Shown in pieces: positions 24,576 to 35,720 of a stretch of 64,000 bases of DNA (position 1 is its first letter; every line of letters begins with the position of its first letter). The DNA lies in NCBI GenBank assembly GCA_973895155.1, contig OZ316893.1, forward strand, positions 558,001 through 622,000, in the 5' to 3' direction. The stretch comes from Marsupella aquatica. Lineage: Eukaryota; Marchantiophyta. Made by a program: the position numbers and the translations under genes. The notes beneath the pieces are model-generated. The model worked only from the letters and a program-made list of their open reading frames with translations, had not been told where the DNA came from and made no database searches.

Positions 24576-27191
24576 ATGTCGCACACGATCGTTTCCAGTT
24601 CGGCCATACGATTTTGGATGCAGTTCCTGTCTATCGAGGGGCACTTGGCCGACTCATTAAAACACGCCAACCCACGCCAATACGAAATCGAATGCGAGTA
24701 CGAGAGTGCCATCCGCCTAGCAGGCTGCCACCACTATCTCCTTAACTTTGATTACCCGTCCCAGAGCGAGCTTTACCGACCCGAAGAAATATCAGGGTAC
24801 TTCTTTGACGGGGGAAAATACATCGGCTTCTGGGAGGCATTGCTTCGGCTTCTGGATGCGGTCTTCACTATCCCGGGCACGATCGACTTACAGTGGCACC
24901 ACTTCGACCACATCCCCGCTCGGGTCCAGGACATCATCAACAGTGAGTCCAGCACTACCCGGTCGACAAGGGCGTCTACACTTACTTCGGAAAATCTCTA
25001 CCGGCACCTACAGAATTTCATGGCAACCACACCATCGACCACCGGTGCCGGCCCAGCCGTGCCCGTACCCGCACCAGCACCGGCTCAGGCTCAGGCTCCG
25101 CCTCAGCCTAGCCAACCCCACCGCCGGTCGCCCCGCCCATACAGGTGAGATCCGTCGTCAATGCTATGGATCTCAGCGATGACAAAGAGGCTACCTTACC
25201 CCTACTCAAGTGGCCTAGAGGAGCAAGCACCCAGGGAGCCGGCACTACATCGCCTCTTCCCCAGGCCTGGACCCAAGTAGCGGCTCCGGTGGACAACACG
25301 GTGACCGTAGCCGCCCCGGCCCCAATACTAACGGTGGTAGCACTACCTATACCCGATCGAGAGGATGGGGAGATGTCACCCTCCCCGAGCCAGTCTCGGG
25401 GAAAGAAGAGGAAGGAACCCGCAGCTGTATCGGGGTTACCCATGGCCACGGTAGTCGCGGCCAAGGTGACAATGCACCGCATGGGGGAGAACATGCATAA
25501 GAACATCCTCCATCCCAAACATGCAGTGTGCTTGAAGACTCAGGGGTTTGAGCACCTTGCCTCTCTCCCTTGGAACACCTGCAGATACTACGGGGAGGAC
25601 ATGATGGAGTTCGTCAAGAATTATGATGACGTCCGTCAGTAGACTCAGCTACAAGGGAGGAATATGTCCCTCACAGAAGAGCGGCTCAAGATGATCTTTG
25701 GGCTACCCGAGGGAGATCAACGAGTCGAATCATGGGCTCCCGGGGGCAAAGGAGCCAAGTACCAATCCTCGAGTTTTCCCTCCAAGGGGTCAGTGGACAA
25801 CGGGTTCGTGATGAGGACCTGCCTCATCCCCAAGATAGCCGAGCGGCTGGAGTTCCAGAGGTATGTCCTCCACATGATGGAACCCCGGGCAAGATCTCCG
25901 CTGCCCAGGTTATCCAGGTCAAGAACTATCGGCCTACAAAGTGGGCGTCGTACTTTGCTAAGAAGTTCCATGAAGAGATGGAATGGCAAAGGAAGGCATT
26001 GTACATCAGTGGGAAGGCGTATTTTGCGAGCCACATCGAGATCATTCTCGAGTGGTATGCCCGGTTTGATCGATGAACCCTTCCCCGGGCCAACATAACT
26101 AAGTTGGTTCCGACTAAGTGGATCTTCCCGGCCTTGGAGAGACGGCCTCAACCTGAGGCCCAAAGTCTAGCAGCCACGCAGGCCTCACCCACCCCACCTC
26201 CACAAGTAGCCGTAGCCGTGGCCGAAGAGGTATCGGACGAGGCAGTGATCGCAACCTTAGACGCGATCAACCAGACCAGGCCAAGTACAGAAGTCAGGGC
26301 GGTGGAGGCCTTGACCAAGGGTCCAGAAGATGCACCGGTGGCTATTCCAGAGGACAGCACAATGATGGAGGAGGACACTCCAGCCCCTTCCAACACTACA
26401 TCCCCAGGGCTGGATGTCACTACCCCGGCTCCCGCGCGAGTTGACGTTTGCCCATGCCCAAATCTGGACTCGCACAACCTGGACCACCCGGAACTCTTTG
26501 CACCGGGTACATTTCTGAACAAGATTTTGGGAGATTTCTCCCAATGGATTGCCCGGGATACCGGGGAGTTCATGGCCCGGAAGGTAGCCTACTTCTTCAA
26601 TCAGGAGTTGGTTACCGCAGTAAAGGCAGGTTGGGCCTAGTCGGAGTCCCTTAAGAGGATAGAGCGGTACCGGGTTGAGTCCGTGTACCTAAAGGGAAAA
26701 ATTGAGACTCAAGAGGCTGAGCTTTTGCAACTACGACCCAAGGTTGCAGCCGCCGATGAGTTGTTAGCAAATGCGCACGCCCTTACCGCCTTAGCCAAAC
26801 ATGCCAAAGCTGGGAAGGAGGCCGAGATTGCACGGCTCCAGACCCAGATTGACAGTTTGAAGAATCAAACTGTCACTGGTAGAAAGACCTAGAGGAGGCC
26901 GAAGAGCGGGCCCAACGTGACACTACGGAGATTGCCGCCCTACAGGCCAAAGTAGCGCGGCTTCAAACCAAAGCCGAGAAGCAGAACCAGATGGTGGACA
27001 AGCTGACGAGCAACGCCCAGCAACTGGAAGAGGCATGCTAGGAGGCAGCTGAGTAGACGGACGCGACAAAGCGAGAGAACAAATCTCTGCTAGACCAAGT
27101 CCAGCTCCTCAAGATGGACAACGACAGACTCCGTAGGCAGCGGGATGGCCGCTTCCACTCGGACGGCTCTGGCAAGCGCACCAGGCATTAG
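24576..27191 (+). pseudogene. Gag-like element protein with C-terminal coiled coil (element D)
   Basis: Starts at ATG 24576 and ends at TAG 27189-27191. Same architecture as the B/C protein but strongly diverged. An N-terminal helical region (AIRFWMQFLSIEGHLADSL) is followed by an Ala/Pro-rich linker, then a globular part with MGENMHKNILHPKHAVCL, LTEERLKMIFGLPEGDQ and YFAKKFHEEMEWQRKALY, an acidic linker, and a C-terminal coiled coil (26640-27150). The frame is broken by TAG 25640-25642, TGA 26074-26076, TAG 26638-26640, TAG 27039-27041 and TAG 27054-27056. Frameshifts lie near 25130, 25890 and 26880. No enzyme motif is seen. The shared layout with B/C and the similar ends suggest one superfamily; function unknown. 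Confidence 0.6.
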
Positions 27192-27888
27192 CGGAGAGTT
27201 AGACTTAGAATAGAACTAGGAGTAGCTAAAATAGGCTGTTAGGACAAGTGCCGGGCATAAGATAGCGGCGCTGACACATTAGCCAGCCTGTGTAGAATAG
27301 GTTAGACTAATAGGACAAGTCATAACCAGCTTAGCGAGGATATAAGTTAGCGTAGATTTGGGCATGAGGCCAGGCTGGTCCTCAACCCTTACTATTTAGT
27401 AGCCCCCCGGTAGAGGCACAGGGGGAGATTTTAGACTAAGAAGTTGGCCATTCGCGGTACGCGTGGGGAGTCCCAAACTTGATGAAGTGCCGGAGTGCCA
27501 AGGGGAGGGTATATGACTAAGCTCATTGGGCGAGTGCGGAGCCGGGCTCCGTTGTAGTGTATACTCCTCGGCCTTGGGCCCGTTCATTCACGAGGTGTCG
27601 GGTCAACCAATCGTAAGTGTATGATCATAAATGAATGAAATCCTTTCCCCTCAATTCCTTCGTGTAAATCGAGATTTATGGTTGCGTATGAATGCATGTA
27701 TGAGTCTCGTGTGCAAGTATCAAGGCCGGGCCAAACACGTTGTGCCGAGAGTGCACGGGGTGCAGGTTTCACTTACGGGGTAGCGAGCCAGGGTTGAGCA
27801 CTTGTACTAATGGATCTGGATCGAAGGCGGTAACACAAAGGCTTAAAAGTCCATAAGCCAGGGTCGATCCCGTGTCGACTAAGGTACG

Positions 27889-27902
27889 TTCCGGCGGCGG
27901 AA
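27889..27902. other. Conserved hairpin TTCCG-GCGG-CGGAA (element D)
   Basis: Counterpart of the hairpins at 9332 and 33063. It is followed by CACAAATCATACCTAAGAGG, which parallels CCAAACATACCTAA in B/C, and lies 170 bp from the element end. Confidence 0.65.
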
Positions 27903-28738
27903 CACAAATCATACCTAAGAGGTGTCTGTATATAACAGTAGGCGCACTGAGCGCTAGTTTATGTGAGTTAGGTGCATTCTGTGCTTCCCTCCCTGCCCGA
28001 ATCCTCATATTTATGAAGGATGTGCCTATCTAAGCCGAAGCCCGGGTTAAGGCCTAAGCTGACGACGTGACATGACTGCATTCACACCTCTAGTGGAGAG
28101 GGTGAGCGAAAAACGTTCTTTGCAATTGGCAATAGCTGCAGGGCCAATTTAGGTAAAATATTATCTATACTTGTTATTTGCTTCATCGTTGCTTATATGT
28201 AGTCTTTCTGTACACTGACAAAGGTCAGTTGTTATGTGACAGAAACCTGGTGATGGCATGGGCGTAAGTGACATTCATGAAAAGAGCAAGGAGTTTCTTC
28301 AAGATTTTGAATCAGTCAATTGGGACAAGGAGGTTCTTGCTAATCAGGGGTTAGCAAAGTATCTTAGAGGAGATGCATCTGCTGTTTCAATTGCCAACAG
28401 CTTGGCTAATGATTCATTCCAGAATTGCAATGTTACCATCAAGATTGTTCAAGCTAAGGACAAGGAGAAGGAGGCAGCAAGCGAGACAGAAGCCCAGTAT
28501 GAGTTAGATTAGGGACAAAATAAAACAGCTGATCAAATATGGTAGTGTAGTTTTATCGATAGTCTGAGATCAAGTATAGTCGTTTCCAAGATTGGATTGT
28601 ACTTTCGAAGCTTTTGAAGCTGTGATGCCTAGCCAGGAATCATTAGGCCAGTTTAAATAGTAAAATCAGCAGTGTACCCTAGGAAACACCTTAGTATAGT
28701 AACAAAAACAGGGAAAATATAAACAATTAAGGGTGACT

Positions 28739-31700
28739 ATGGAACCCGAGCCGAGGCCGAAAATAAGGACGCCGAGGGAGGGAACACGATTAGGGTTAGG
28801 GCGCGCTAAGTACCGGCGGCTATGGGTAACCAACGGGAAGGAATACCAGCCAGGGGGGGTAAGGACCGATCGCAAGGAATGGCGGCTCATTTGCAAGCAC
28901 AAGCCAAGCAGACAACTACGGGAGGCCAACTACTGTCCGCTGCTCAGGCAAGCACTCGGGGTGGAAGCAGATATCGACAATCAACTCAAGAAGGGTATGA
29001 GCAACGTCAATCAAACTGTTCATTTTTGGGGATGCCTGTTAGAACGGGCAACTGAGTACATTGGGACCTACGAGGACAAAGAATCAGAGAGAGCGGCTCG
29101 AGAATGGCAGGAGCTCGCTCAGCTGTGGGAGCTACAGAAGTCTGCCTTCTTAGGAGGAGAACTCATTACGGCTGAATTCTTGTGGACGCCTATTGCCGAC
29201 AAACTCGACGATCTTCTGTTTTGTGAGAACAGAATAGTCGGCATCCGGGAGGCCATCAACCGCTGCAACGACATACACTGGGAGTTGAAGGGTAGCACGG
29301 AGGGGTGGACGAAGGCAACCGTGCTAGGAGAAACATCCACGGCAGCCGCTATGAGGAGGAAAGGGAACAACAACAAAGAAGCCACCCCTGCAAAAAGAAT
29401 GAGGTTGGCGGCACCCAGGAAAGCAGCAGAGCAGGGAAGCAGGAGGCAGGCGGAAGCCAAAGAGGAGGAGGTCGACCCCATCAATGCCATTGCAACAAGA
29501 GATGACACCTGGAAAGGCTGGGCGGCGACCCTCCTCGAGGAGGTGCAATTACACTTTGCACGAGAAGAGGATGCATGCTTTACGGCTATGCAGACTCGGA
29601 AATACCAAGGCTTCATGGCCGGATCCGGCTTGGAAGCCTTTGTAAAGTTACCATGGCTGAAGCCGGAGGTGCCGGATTCAGACTTACTAGAATTCGTGGG
29701 ATCATGGGAGCCCAAGACCAAATCCACAAGGGTGTATGGGAAGGATTTCTATCTCACTCCCCGGGTGATTGCCAAAGTGTTTGGCTTGCCAATGGGCAAT
29801 AAGACCAAAGTAGATACCAGGAAGACCTTGCCAGACAAGGAGTTTTGGTCGTTTCCAGGGCCATCAACAAAGAATGGCTTCTTCCAAAACACCTGCACAA
29901 ACCCGCACATAGGAGAAATGATCGATTTCTTGCGGGTGACCATGCATTGCAACTTGCCGAGGGCAGAGATCGGCAAGGCACAGGTCTATCTGGCGGAGAG
30001 GCCAGACCCAAGCTGAGACTACAACGGGTACCTCCTCACCCAACTAAAGAAGATCTTGAAGGAGGAACAACTGGTGATCAGCATGGGAAGCGTGTCCCGG
30101 CTTGGTTATCATATGCCACTGTTGTGCCGGTATGCCCAAAGTCAGATATTCGCCCCGGTACTGCCCTTGCAGGCAAGAGCACCAGAGGAGGTTCCGGAAC
30201 CAAGGCCGACAACATAGAGACCGACCCAGCGCCGACAGTCCTACAATCGAGCAGGTGTTTAGGCCGAGGAAGGAGGACTTGCCGATGCAACAACCAGGTA
30301 TGCAAAATCTGCTGAAATTGCTGGAGAAGGAAAGGAGAACGGCAACGGGACCAGTACAGAATACTGCTCCCAAAGTCGGCCTTAGCCAACTTACCAGGGA
30401 AAACCCCTTTACCGGGGTCAAGGAGAGAAGGAGGCCGGAACACGAGTCGGGAGTCCGAATGTATGTAGGAGCTTCAAGTCCCGAAGCCGAGGAAAAGCAG
30501 CCCAAAGCTCCTGGTCGCGACAGGGAGAAGATGAGATCAACGTGGAAGCCGGAGGAACCAGGACCCGTGATCTGTGAGGCCGTGTTCATGGCAAGACCAG
30601 GACAGCAGCGGGGGGAGCCGGTAGTCCAAGCCGAGGAGGAGGCGGTAGAAGGCTACGACAATGATGACTCCGGCTACGGGTTGGACCATCATGTTCCAGG
30701 AATAAGGACCCGTGGCAGGTTCATCCCCACTCTTCCAAGAGTAGTTCGAGGGGACCCGACCCAGCAGAGCAGCCCCAAGTCTCCCCCACCAGATGTCGCT
30801 CCCCCAAGCTTTGACGGCATAAAACAGATGGCACAAGAGTTTCAAGAACGACTCAGGGAGGAAGAAGAGGCAGCCCTGGCTAGGGAGAAAGATTTACCAG
30901 GAGGAGAAGGGCCAGAGGACATCAGGCGGCTTGCAGAAAAACGAAGCAGCCCTCCAGCCACAATAGAAGAAATCCGCAAGGCGGCTTGGGAACAAAGGCT
31001 GCGGTGGATGATGTTGATGACTTCTACTCACTCCACCTATGCTAAAGAACGAGCCATGGAGTACGGGAGATGTGTGGGGAACTTGCACTCAGCATCTTTG
31101 GGGAGGAGTTGGAGCAGAAACCTTTTTTCTAGAGGGAAATGTTGGAGAAGCGCCGATTAGAAGAAGCGATGGCTTTGGAGAGAAGCAAGAGGACGAGGTC
31201 ATCCATCAGCTTAGGGCAAGGGAAGCCGAGGTAGAAGACCTGAAGGCGGCCAAGAAAGCCTAAGATGAGCTGTGGATTAAGTGGCATGAGCTCAACATCA
31301 TACAGGGGCAATTGGATACCGCGCAGTCTGATAATCAGATTATCAAGGATAAACTGACTCGGACCCAAGGAGAGTTGGCCAATTTGATCAAGGAGAAGGA
31401 GAAGAGGAAGCGAGAGCTGAGAGACGCAGAGGAGGCCCACATAGCAACCAACAATCGGGCCATGGCGGAAACTCAGAGAAGGGAAAGGGCGCTGAAGGGG
31501 GAACTCAAGGATATCCGCGGAGCCCTTGAGCAGAAGGAGGCCGAGTTAGGGAAATCCTATCAGGCAATTATCATGCTGCGGCAGGAGCTTGCATCCCTGA
31601 CGGCCAACTTCAAGGCCGACCTGCGTGAGAAAGACGACCAGCTTGATCAGACTTATGCCAAGATGAATAAAATGGAGTCTGAGGTTGTTACAGAGCTCGA

Positions 31701-32427
31701 CAAGGAGCTGAGAGCAACCCAGGAGGAGAGGGCTACCTTAAAGAAGGAATTGGAGGAAGCCCAGAAGGAGTGGGAGGAGGCGCGCAAGGACCTGGATGAA
31801 TTGCAGGAGGAGTTGGAGGAAAGCACGCGGAAGATGGAGAACTTATAGCGGCGAGCCGACAACCAAATGGAGCGGCTAAAGAAACAAGCCGCAGTATTTA
31901 AGTGCTTGGCTTCCTCAGGTCCAACTCCAATTGGGGCAACCAAGTTGCTAGAAGTAGTACTGGCCGAAGGACAAGCCGAGACACTCGCACTGGTGCCGGA
32001 GGTAAGTGGCAAGGGGAAGGGGCCAGCTACCAAACCAAGGAAGAAGAAGAAGCGGAAACCTTCTGGGTCAAGGAGTAATACGGCTCCTCAAGCCGTCGTG
32101 ACCAAGGAGGTAAACCCAACACCAACCTCAGGTAGGGTTACGGCAGAGGATCCAACTGCCCTAGAAGGCGGGGATGGCAAAGCCCAGGCCAGGATACTCG
32201 GTGATGAAGCCAGGGTACCGGATCCACCACTAGAGCATGCCAGGGAGGCCGTAGCCGTATCACAGGCCGTGGCCGATGCTGAGGCCGAAGCCAAGGGTGG
32301 ACCCAGTCAGGCCGATGGAGAGTTGACTCGGTCCGGAGCAGGTAATCTTTCAGAGAACGGACCTACGGCAGTGGCTGCGGAGGAAGCGTTGGGGGCGTCC
32401 ATTGAGGACCAGACACCGCTGCCATGA
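28739..32427 (+). pseudogene. Gag-like element protein with C-terminal coiled coil (copy C)
   Basis: ATG 28739 starts 118 bp inside the element; the frame ends with TGA at 32425-32427. It is closely similar to copy B along its length: helical N-terminus, basic linker, globular domain (YGKDFYLTPRVIAKVFGLP, MHCNLPRAEIGKAQVYLAE), acidic or Pro-rich part, coiled coil and low-complexity tail. Stops: TGA 30014-30016, TAA 31261-31263 and TAG 31846-31848. Copy B has CGG (6303-6305), CAA (7498-7500) and CAG (8094-8096) there. Frameshifts lie near 30200 and 31070. The two copies carry different lesions, so both were probably intact when inserted. Confidence 0.75.
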
Positions 32428-33062
32428 CGGTGATGGAGGGCCGTTCCTTTTAAGGAGGGCGGACGTGGAGGGAGGAGGCGTGAGTGGGCAGGGCGGGCTC
32501 AGATCTCCAAGTTTAGAATTAGGATCAGGACCAAGGGGCGGCCCTGACACTTAGCTTAGTGGGATTGCAGATCCACTGGTAAGAGCAACACTTGTGCTCC
32601 TGCCTCGCTGTACATAGGTAGATTACAGTTAGGTAGATTAGGCTTACGCTGCAAGGAATTAGGCGGGTCCACTGCCAGGATAAGTACCTGGGCAGCGGGG
32701 AGTTCAGGGCCTTCTTCCTTAGCAAGTTTTTAGTGCACCAGCAGGGCTGGGATCAAGTAGTTAAAGAAGCTCTCGGTTAGTTATAATGTGACCCTTGTGT
32801 ATAGTCATGTTTCCTCATACCTAAGAGATGAATAGAGTTGGCCTTACGGCTTAGTTCGCAGATCTTGCATATGAGAAGTACTGTTTGTATGGCAAGTGCA
32901 TGGTATAACTCAGTCAAAAGGAGTCATTTTGTTATTTGTGTGTCGCATTAACCTGTTTGAAGATTGCCCACATCAACCAAGAAGGGAGTAAGCAAGGTAG
33001 TAAGAGTTGGATGTGTCGAGCTGAGAGAGGTCTTAGCGGCTTACCCAAGCCAGTTGGGGATC

Positions 33063-33078
33063 ATTCCGGTGGCGGAAT
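33063..33078. other. Conserved hairpin ATTCCG-GTGG-CGGAAT (copy C)
   Basis: Perfect 6-bp arms around GTGG, 255 bp from the element 3' end and identical to the copy B site. Confidence 0.7.
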
Positions 33079-33337
33079 CCAAACATACCTAAAGGAAATC
33101 CGAGAGAGGAGGACAAGGGAAGGCCTAGAATAGGCTGGCTAGGTATCTCATGACCCGATGAAGGATCTGTCCAGTATATGTGAGTAAAATGTTAATAGTA
33201 ATAGTAGTAGAAGGAAGTTAGCAGCGTCCCATGCAGCTAAGCCGCGAAATTGGCCTCGCCAAGAGCAAAACCTGCGGGAATTGGCTTGTGCAGAGGGGTT
33301 CTTGGGTTTAGGGAGCCATGGGACGCACCACAGAAGC

Positions 33338-35499
33338 TATAATAGGCCATCCATAGTCGCAGATCCCCTGCTAAGTTTTCAGTAGCAAGTTTTCAGGGTT
33401 GATCATTCACGATCCCCTTTCAGTAAAGTCTTTTCACGCAACTCTTTTTTCAAGAAACTCGTTTCGCATTCAATAAAGTGTATTTTCACCTCAATAACTG
33501 AAGTGTATTTCACAAAAAGAATTGTGTCGTGGCTGTTTAGCCTATAGGAATATCCAAAATGGGTGGACTATACAAATTCTATTAAATGAGCACCAAATCT
33601 TCTTGTGTCAGGGGCCTTGCCAGGACCGTGAATTATGGCCCCATGTTGTGTCAGGACCCAATGTTATGGCACTCTGAATGTGTCAGGGAACGTGTCAGGG
33701 CCGGATATCACGGAAATAATGCAGATGCCCTAATCACTGTATCCACCGGTAACCAATAGAGTCGACCTAGATTACGATCCCTGACAATATGGGGGAGAAA
33801 ACAAGGAGAAAGCCCAAGGAAGACCAAAGAGAAAAAAAGCCAGAGAGTTTCACACAATGGCAAAGGAATTAAAGCCCTACTCAAACATGAACTAAAACTC
33901 TGCAATGGCGAACTAAAGCACCTGGTAAAGCTCAGTAATAAACGCATTGGAAGGTCACAAAGAGGAATTTGTCTAATAGCTCTCAAATCAACAGCCCAGG
34001 GGGGGACTGAGGGAGAGACAAAGGGGACTTACAAGACACTGACTCATACGTTGTTCTTTTTCTTTGGTCTTCAACAGAGTACCATAGTAAAAACTAGGGT
34101 GACACCATGTGGCTAGGTTCAAACCCTAGGTCCCTTTGATGTGCTTTGAATCAGAGTGTTGGCAAGGGTACCCTCACATCTCGAGCACTCATCTCCTGCA
34201 CGTGGGAAGAATTTTTTTTAAGTAAAATTGCCACTACCACTCCATTGGAGAGATTACTGAAGGTGAAACTTGTTTGGTAGTTGGAGTTCAGGACCAGGCA
34301 ATAAGCACTCACCTGAAAATTTTATAATTAAAACTAGCCTAAGTAGCACTACAAATCCACCATGGGCCATGTTTGGGTTGTTGCCATGCCCCAGCCAAGG
34401 CAGCATGGCTCACGGAGGAGGCATGTTGGTTGCTCATTAACTGGGGATTTGTTTTACCTGCTTGCTTTGCAGGTCTTTGGGGCTCTACTCCCTGGTGTGA
34501 TCGTTTCTTCAGAGCATGCGTGGTCTTTTGTGTAGAATGGACCCTTTAAGCCTCAGTTCCTGCCCTCCCTACCTCCTTAGACAGTGGGGGTCTGTTGCAC
34601 TACACAGGCCTTGCTTGTCTGCACAACAGTTCCACGTTTACCATGCAAAAAACTGGTATTGAACTAGTGGTATTACAACACACTTACGATGAGCTAGAAT
34701 GTTGATCATAATTGCATGTAATACATTGAAAATGAGAAGAAGAAAACTTGGCTTGGATGTACTGGCAAGTTGGATGTGAAGCCTGCCTGGACTGGCAAAG
34801 CTATGATGAACTTTCACAGAATATCTGAAAAGACTCAGATAACACCTTTTACATTTTCCACTGAATTGTGACCTGTAGATGGTCTCTCGACCATTTGGAA
34901 CCTGTTTCACTTAAGTTACCCAATTGTAAGTTGCTGTTCATGCCCAAACTACTCAGGGCATTCATTACAAAAGTGGTGTGCCCTTCACAAAAGTTTAGGG
35001 TAGTCTTGGTAATTTGGGCTTCAGTTTCCTAAAAATGAAGTAATAAATGTGTTTATTTGCTCTTTCCACATAATTAATGTTAAATCTTGAAAATATAATG
35101 ATATAAAGCCTGGATGGACACAGGGGATTGCTCTCCAGCCGCCTGGCAGTCAGGATAGATTTCCAAAGCTGGGATGGATTGACACATAATGTGGTTAATG
35201 GCTACTCATCCCTAATCCAGTGCCCACTAATCCCATAATGGTTGTCATCCCTAAAGCACATGGCTACCTATCCCTAAACTACTCATGGCCTAAGTGAAAA
35301 GTTTTTCCCAAAACTGATAATTTATGGCTCATGCGTGGAGTACTTCACAAATATGAGGTGTCCCTTGGCAGTCTTTTTATAGTATTTGACCATTTCCATA
35401 CTCATTAAAATGGAGCAAAGGATATCCAAACAATCTCCAAATTTGTGAGGTTTAGGGTTTAGGATTGGAAATCAAAAACCATGCTGGCAAAAATTGAAA
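33338..35499. other. Intergenic, no gene
   Basis: No coding frame recognised. At 33610-33700 the phrase TGTCAGGG or TGTCAGGA recurs four times at irregular spacing. 33746-33775 is an inverted copy (28 of 30 matches) of 21828-21857. A TTTAGGGTTTAGG motif lies near 35452. Confidence 0.5.
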
Positions 35500-35720
35500 T
35501 TAAGCAAGACCTCCAAAAATTATCTACATAAATGCACAAATCTACCAAAAACCAGCAATTAAAGATGACTAAATAAATATACAAGTTTACTAGAAATGAG
35601 CAGTTAAGTTGTCCAAATAAGTACAGAAGAACATCAAAAACAACAGAAGTTTTCAGAAAACCAACAACTAAACTTGTCTGAATAAATTCACAAGTTTACC
35701 AAAAATCATGTCCAAAAAAA
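35500..35720. repeat. Degenerate tandem repeat, units of about 45-65 bp
   Basis: About four AT-rich units share ACTAAATAAATATACAAGTTTAC or close variants (ATCTACATAAATGCACAAATC, TCTGAATAAATTCACAAG) followed by CCAAAAA and a CAGCAATTAA-type start. No coding function. Confidence 0.55.

Larger units (their letters stand above)
24104..28072 (+). mobile_element. Element D (related family), 3,969 bp, inserted in a recombinase exon
   Basis: Begins TGTGATGCC, the same nine bases as copies A and C, and ends GACGTGACA. It is flanked by CGACT (24099-24103) and TGACT (28073-28077), a 5-bp duplication with one CpG-type change. Removing the element and one duplicate gives a continuous recombinase frame (IDST before, AFTPLVERVSEK after), which supports these borders independently. 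Inside are a TATA box, one long decayed frame ending in coiled coil, and the conserved TTCCGGCGGCGGAA hairpin. I see no direct terminal repeats, primer-binding site, RT or integrase. Confidence 0.7.
22418..28512 (+). pseudogene. Tyrosine recombinase, Crypton/DUF3504-like, broken by element D
   Basis: Exons 22418-23152, 23251 to about 23390, 23483-24103 continuing at 28078-28152 after element D, and 28243-28512. An acidic N-terminus is followed by a helical SAM-like region (about 22880-23090: YPSSSLMGLMNAFNRVIRH). Box I, LAFFFLVRLGIRGKE, supplies the first Arg. Box II lies in exon 3: SNRSGRATLITRMAARGVP, then ISGHH, then YLRYDR, giving the Arg, the His and the Tyr. The His expected two residues before the second Arg is replaced by Arg. 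The preceding IWYNKVHKVSKE block is typical of Crypton/DUF3504-type recombinases, which cut and join DNA through the Tyr. Lesions: TAG 22790-22792, a stop or frameshift after box I, a frameshift near 24006, the 3.97-kb insertion, and TAG 28150-28152 at a splice site. The start is the first ATG of the acidic region. Confidence 0.7.
28621..33332 (+). mobile_element. Element copy C, 4,712 bp, both ends present
   Basis: Starts TGTGATGCCTAGCC and ends GGGACGCACCACA. It is flanked by the perfect 5-bp duplication GAAGC (28616-28620 and 33333-33337). TG...CA ends with a 5-bp duplication are the hallmark of integrase-type (LTR) insertion. Yet the element has no direct repeat of its ends, no primer-binding site and no pol gene. 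The ends have only a weak inverted match (TGTGATGC against TGTGGTGC). It may be a solo LTR of a giant-LTR retrotransposon, a non-autonomous derivative, or another class of transposon. It sits 108 bp past the recombinase stop codon. Confidence 0.8.

Noticed and set aside
24121-28242. Element D lying in an intron (donor GTGGGT at 24122)
   Set aside because: The GTGGGT lies inside the element once the 5-bp duplication is recognised. The coding frame continues across the element to a donor at 28153, so the insertion is in an exon.
21293-33775. Recombinase and ParB/methyltransferase-like genes as parts of one large mobile unit
   Set aside because: Intact mL53 and PsbX lie between them, and no shared ends were found.
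34105-34145. Possible tRNA or SINE B box (GGTTCAAACCC)
   Set aside because: No A box at the right distance, no cloverleaf and no acceptor stem.
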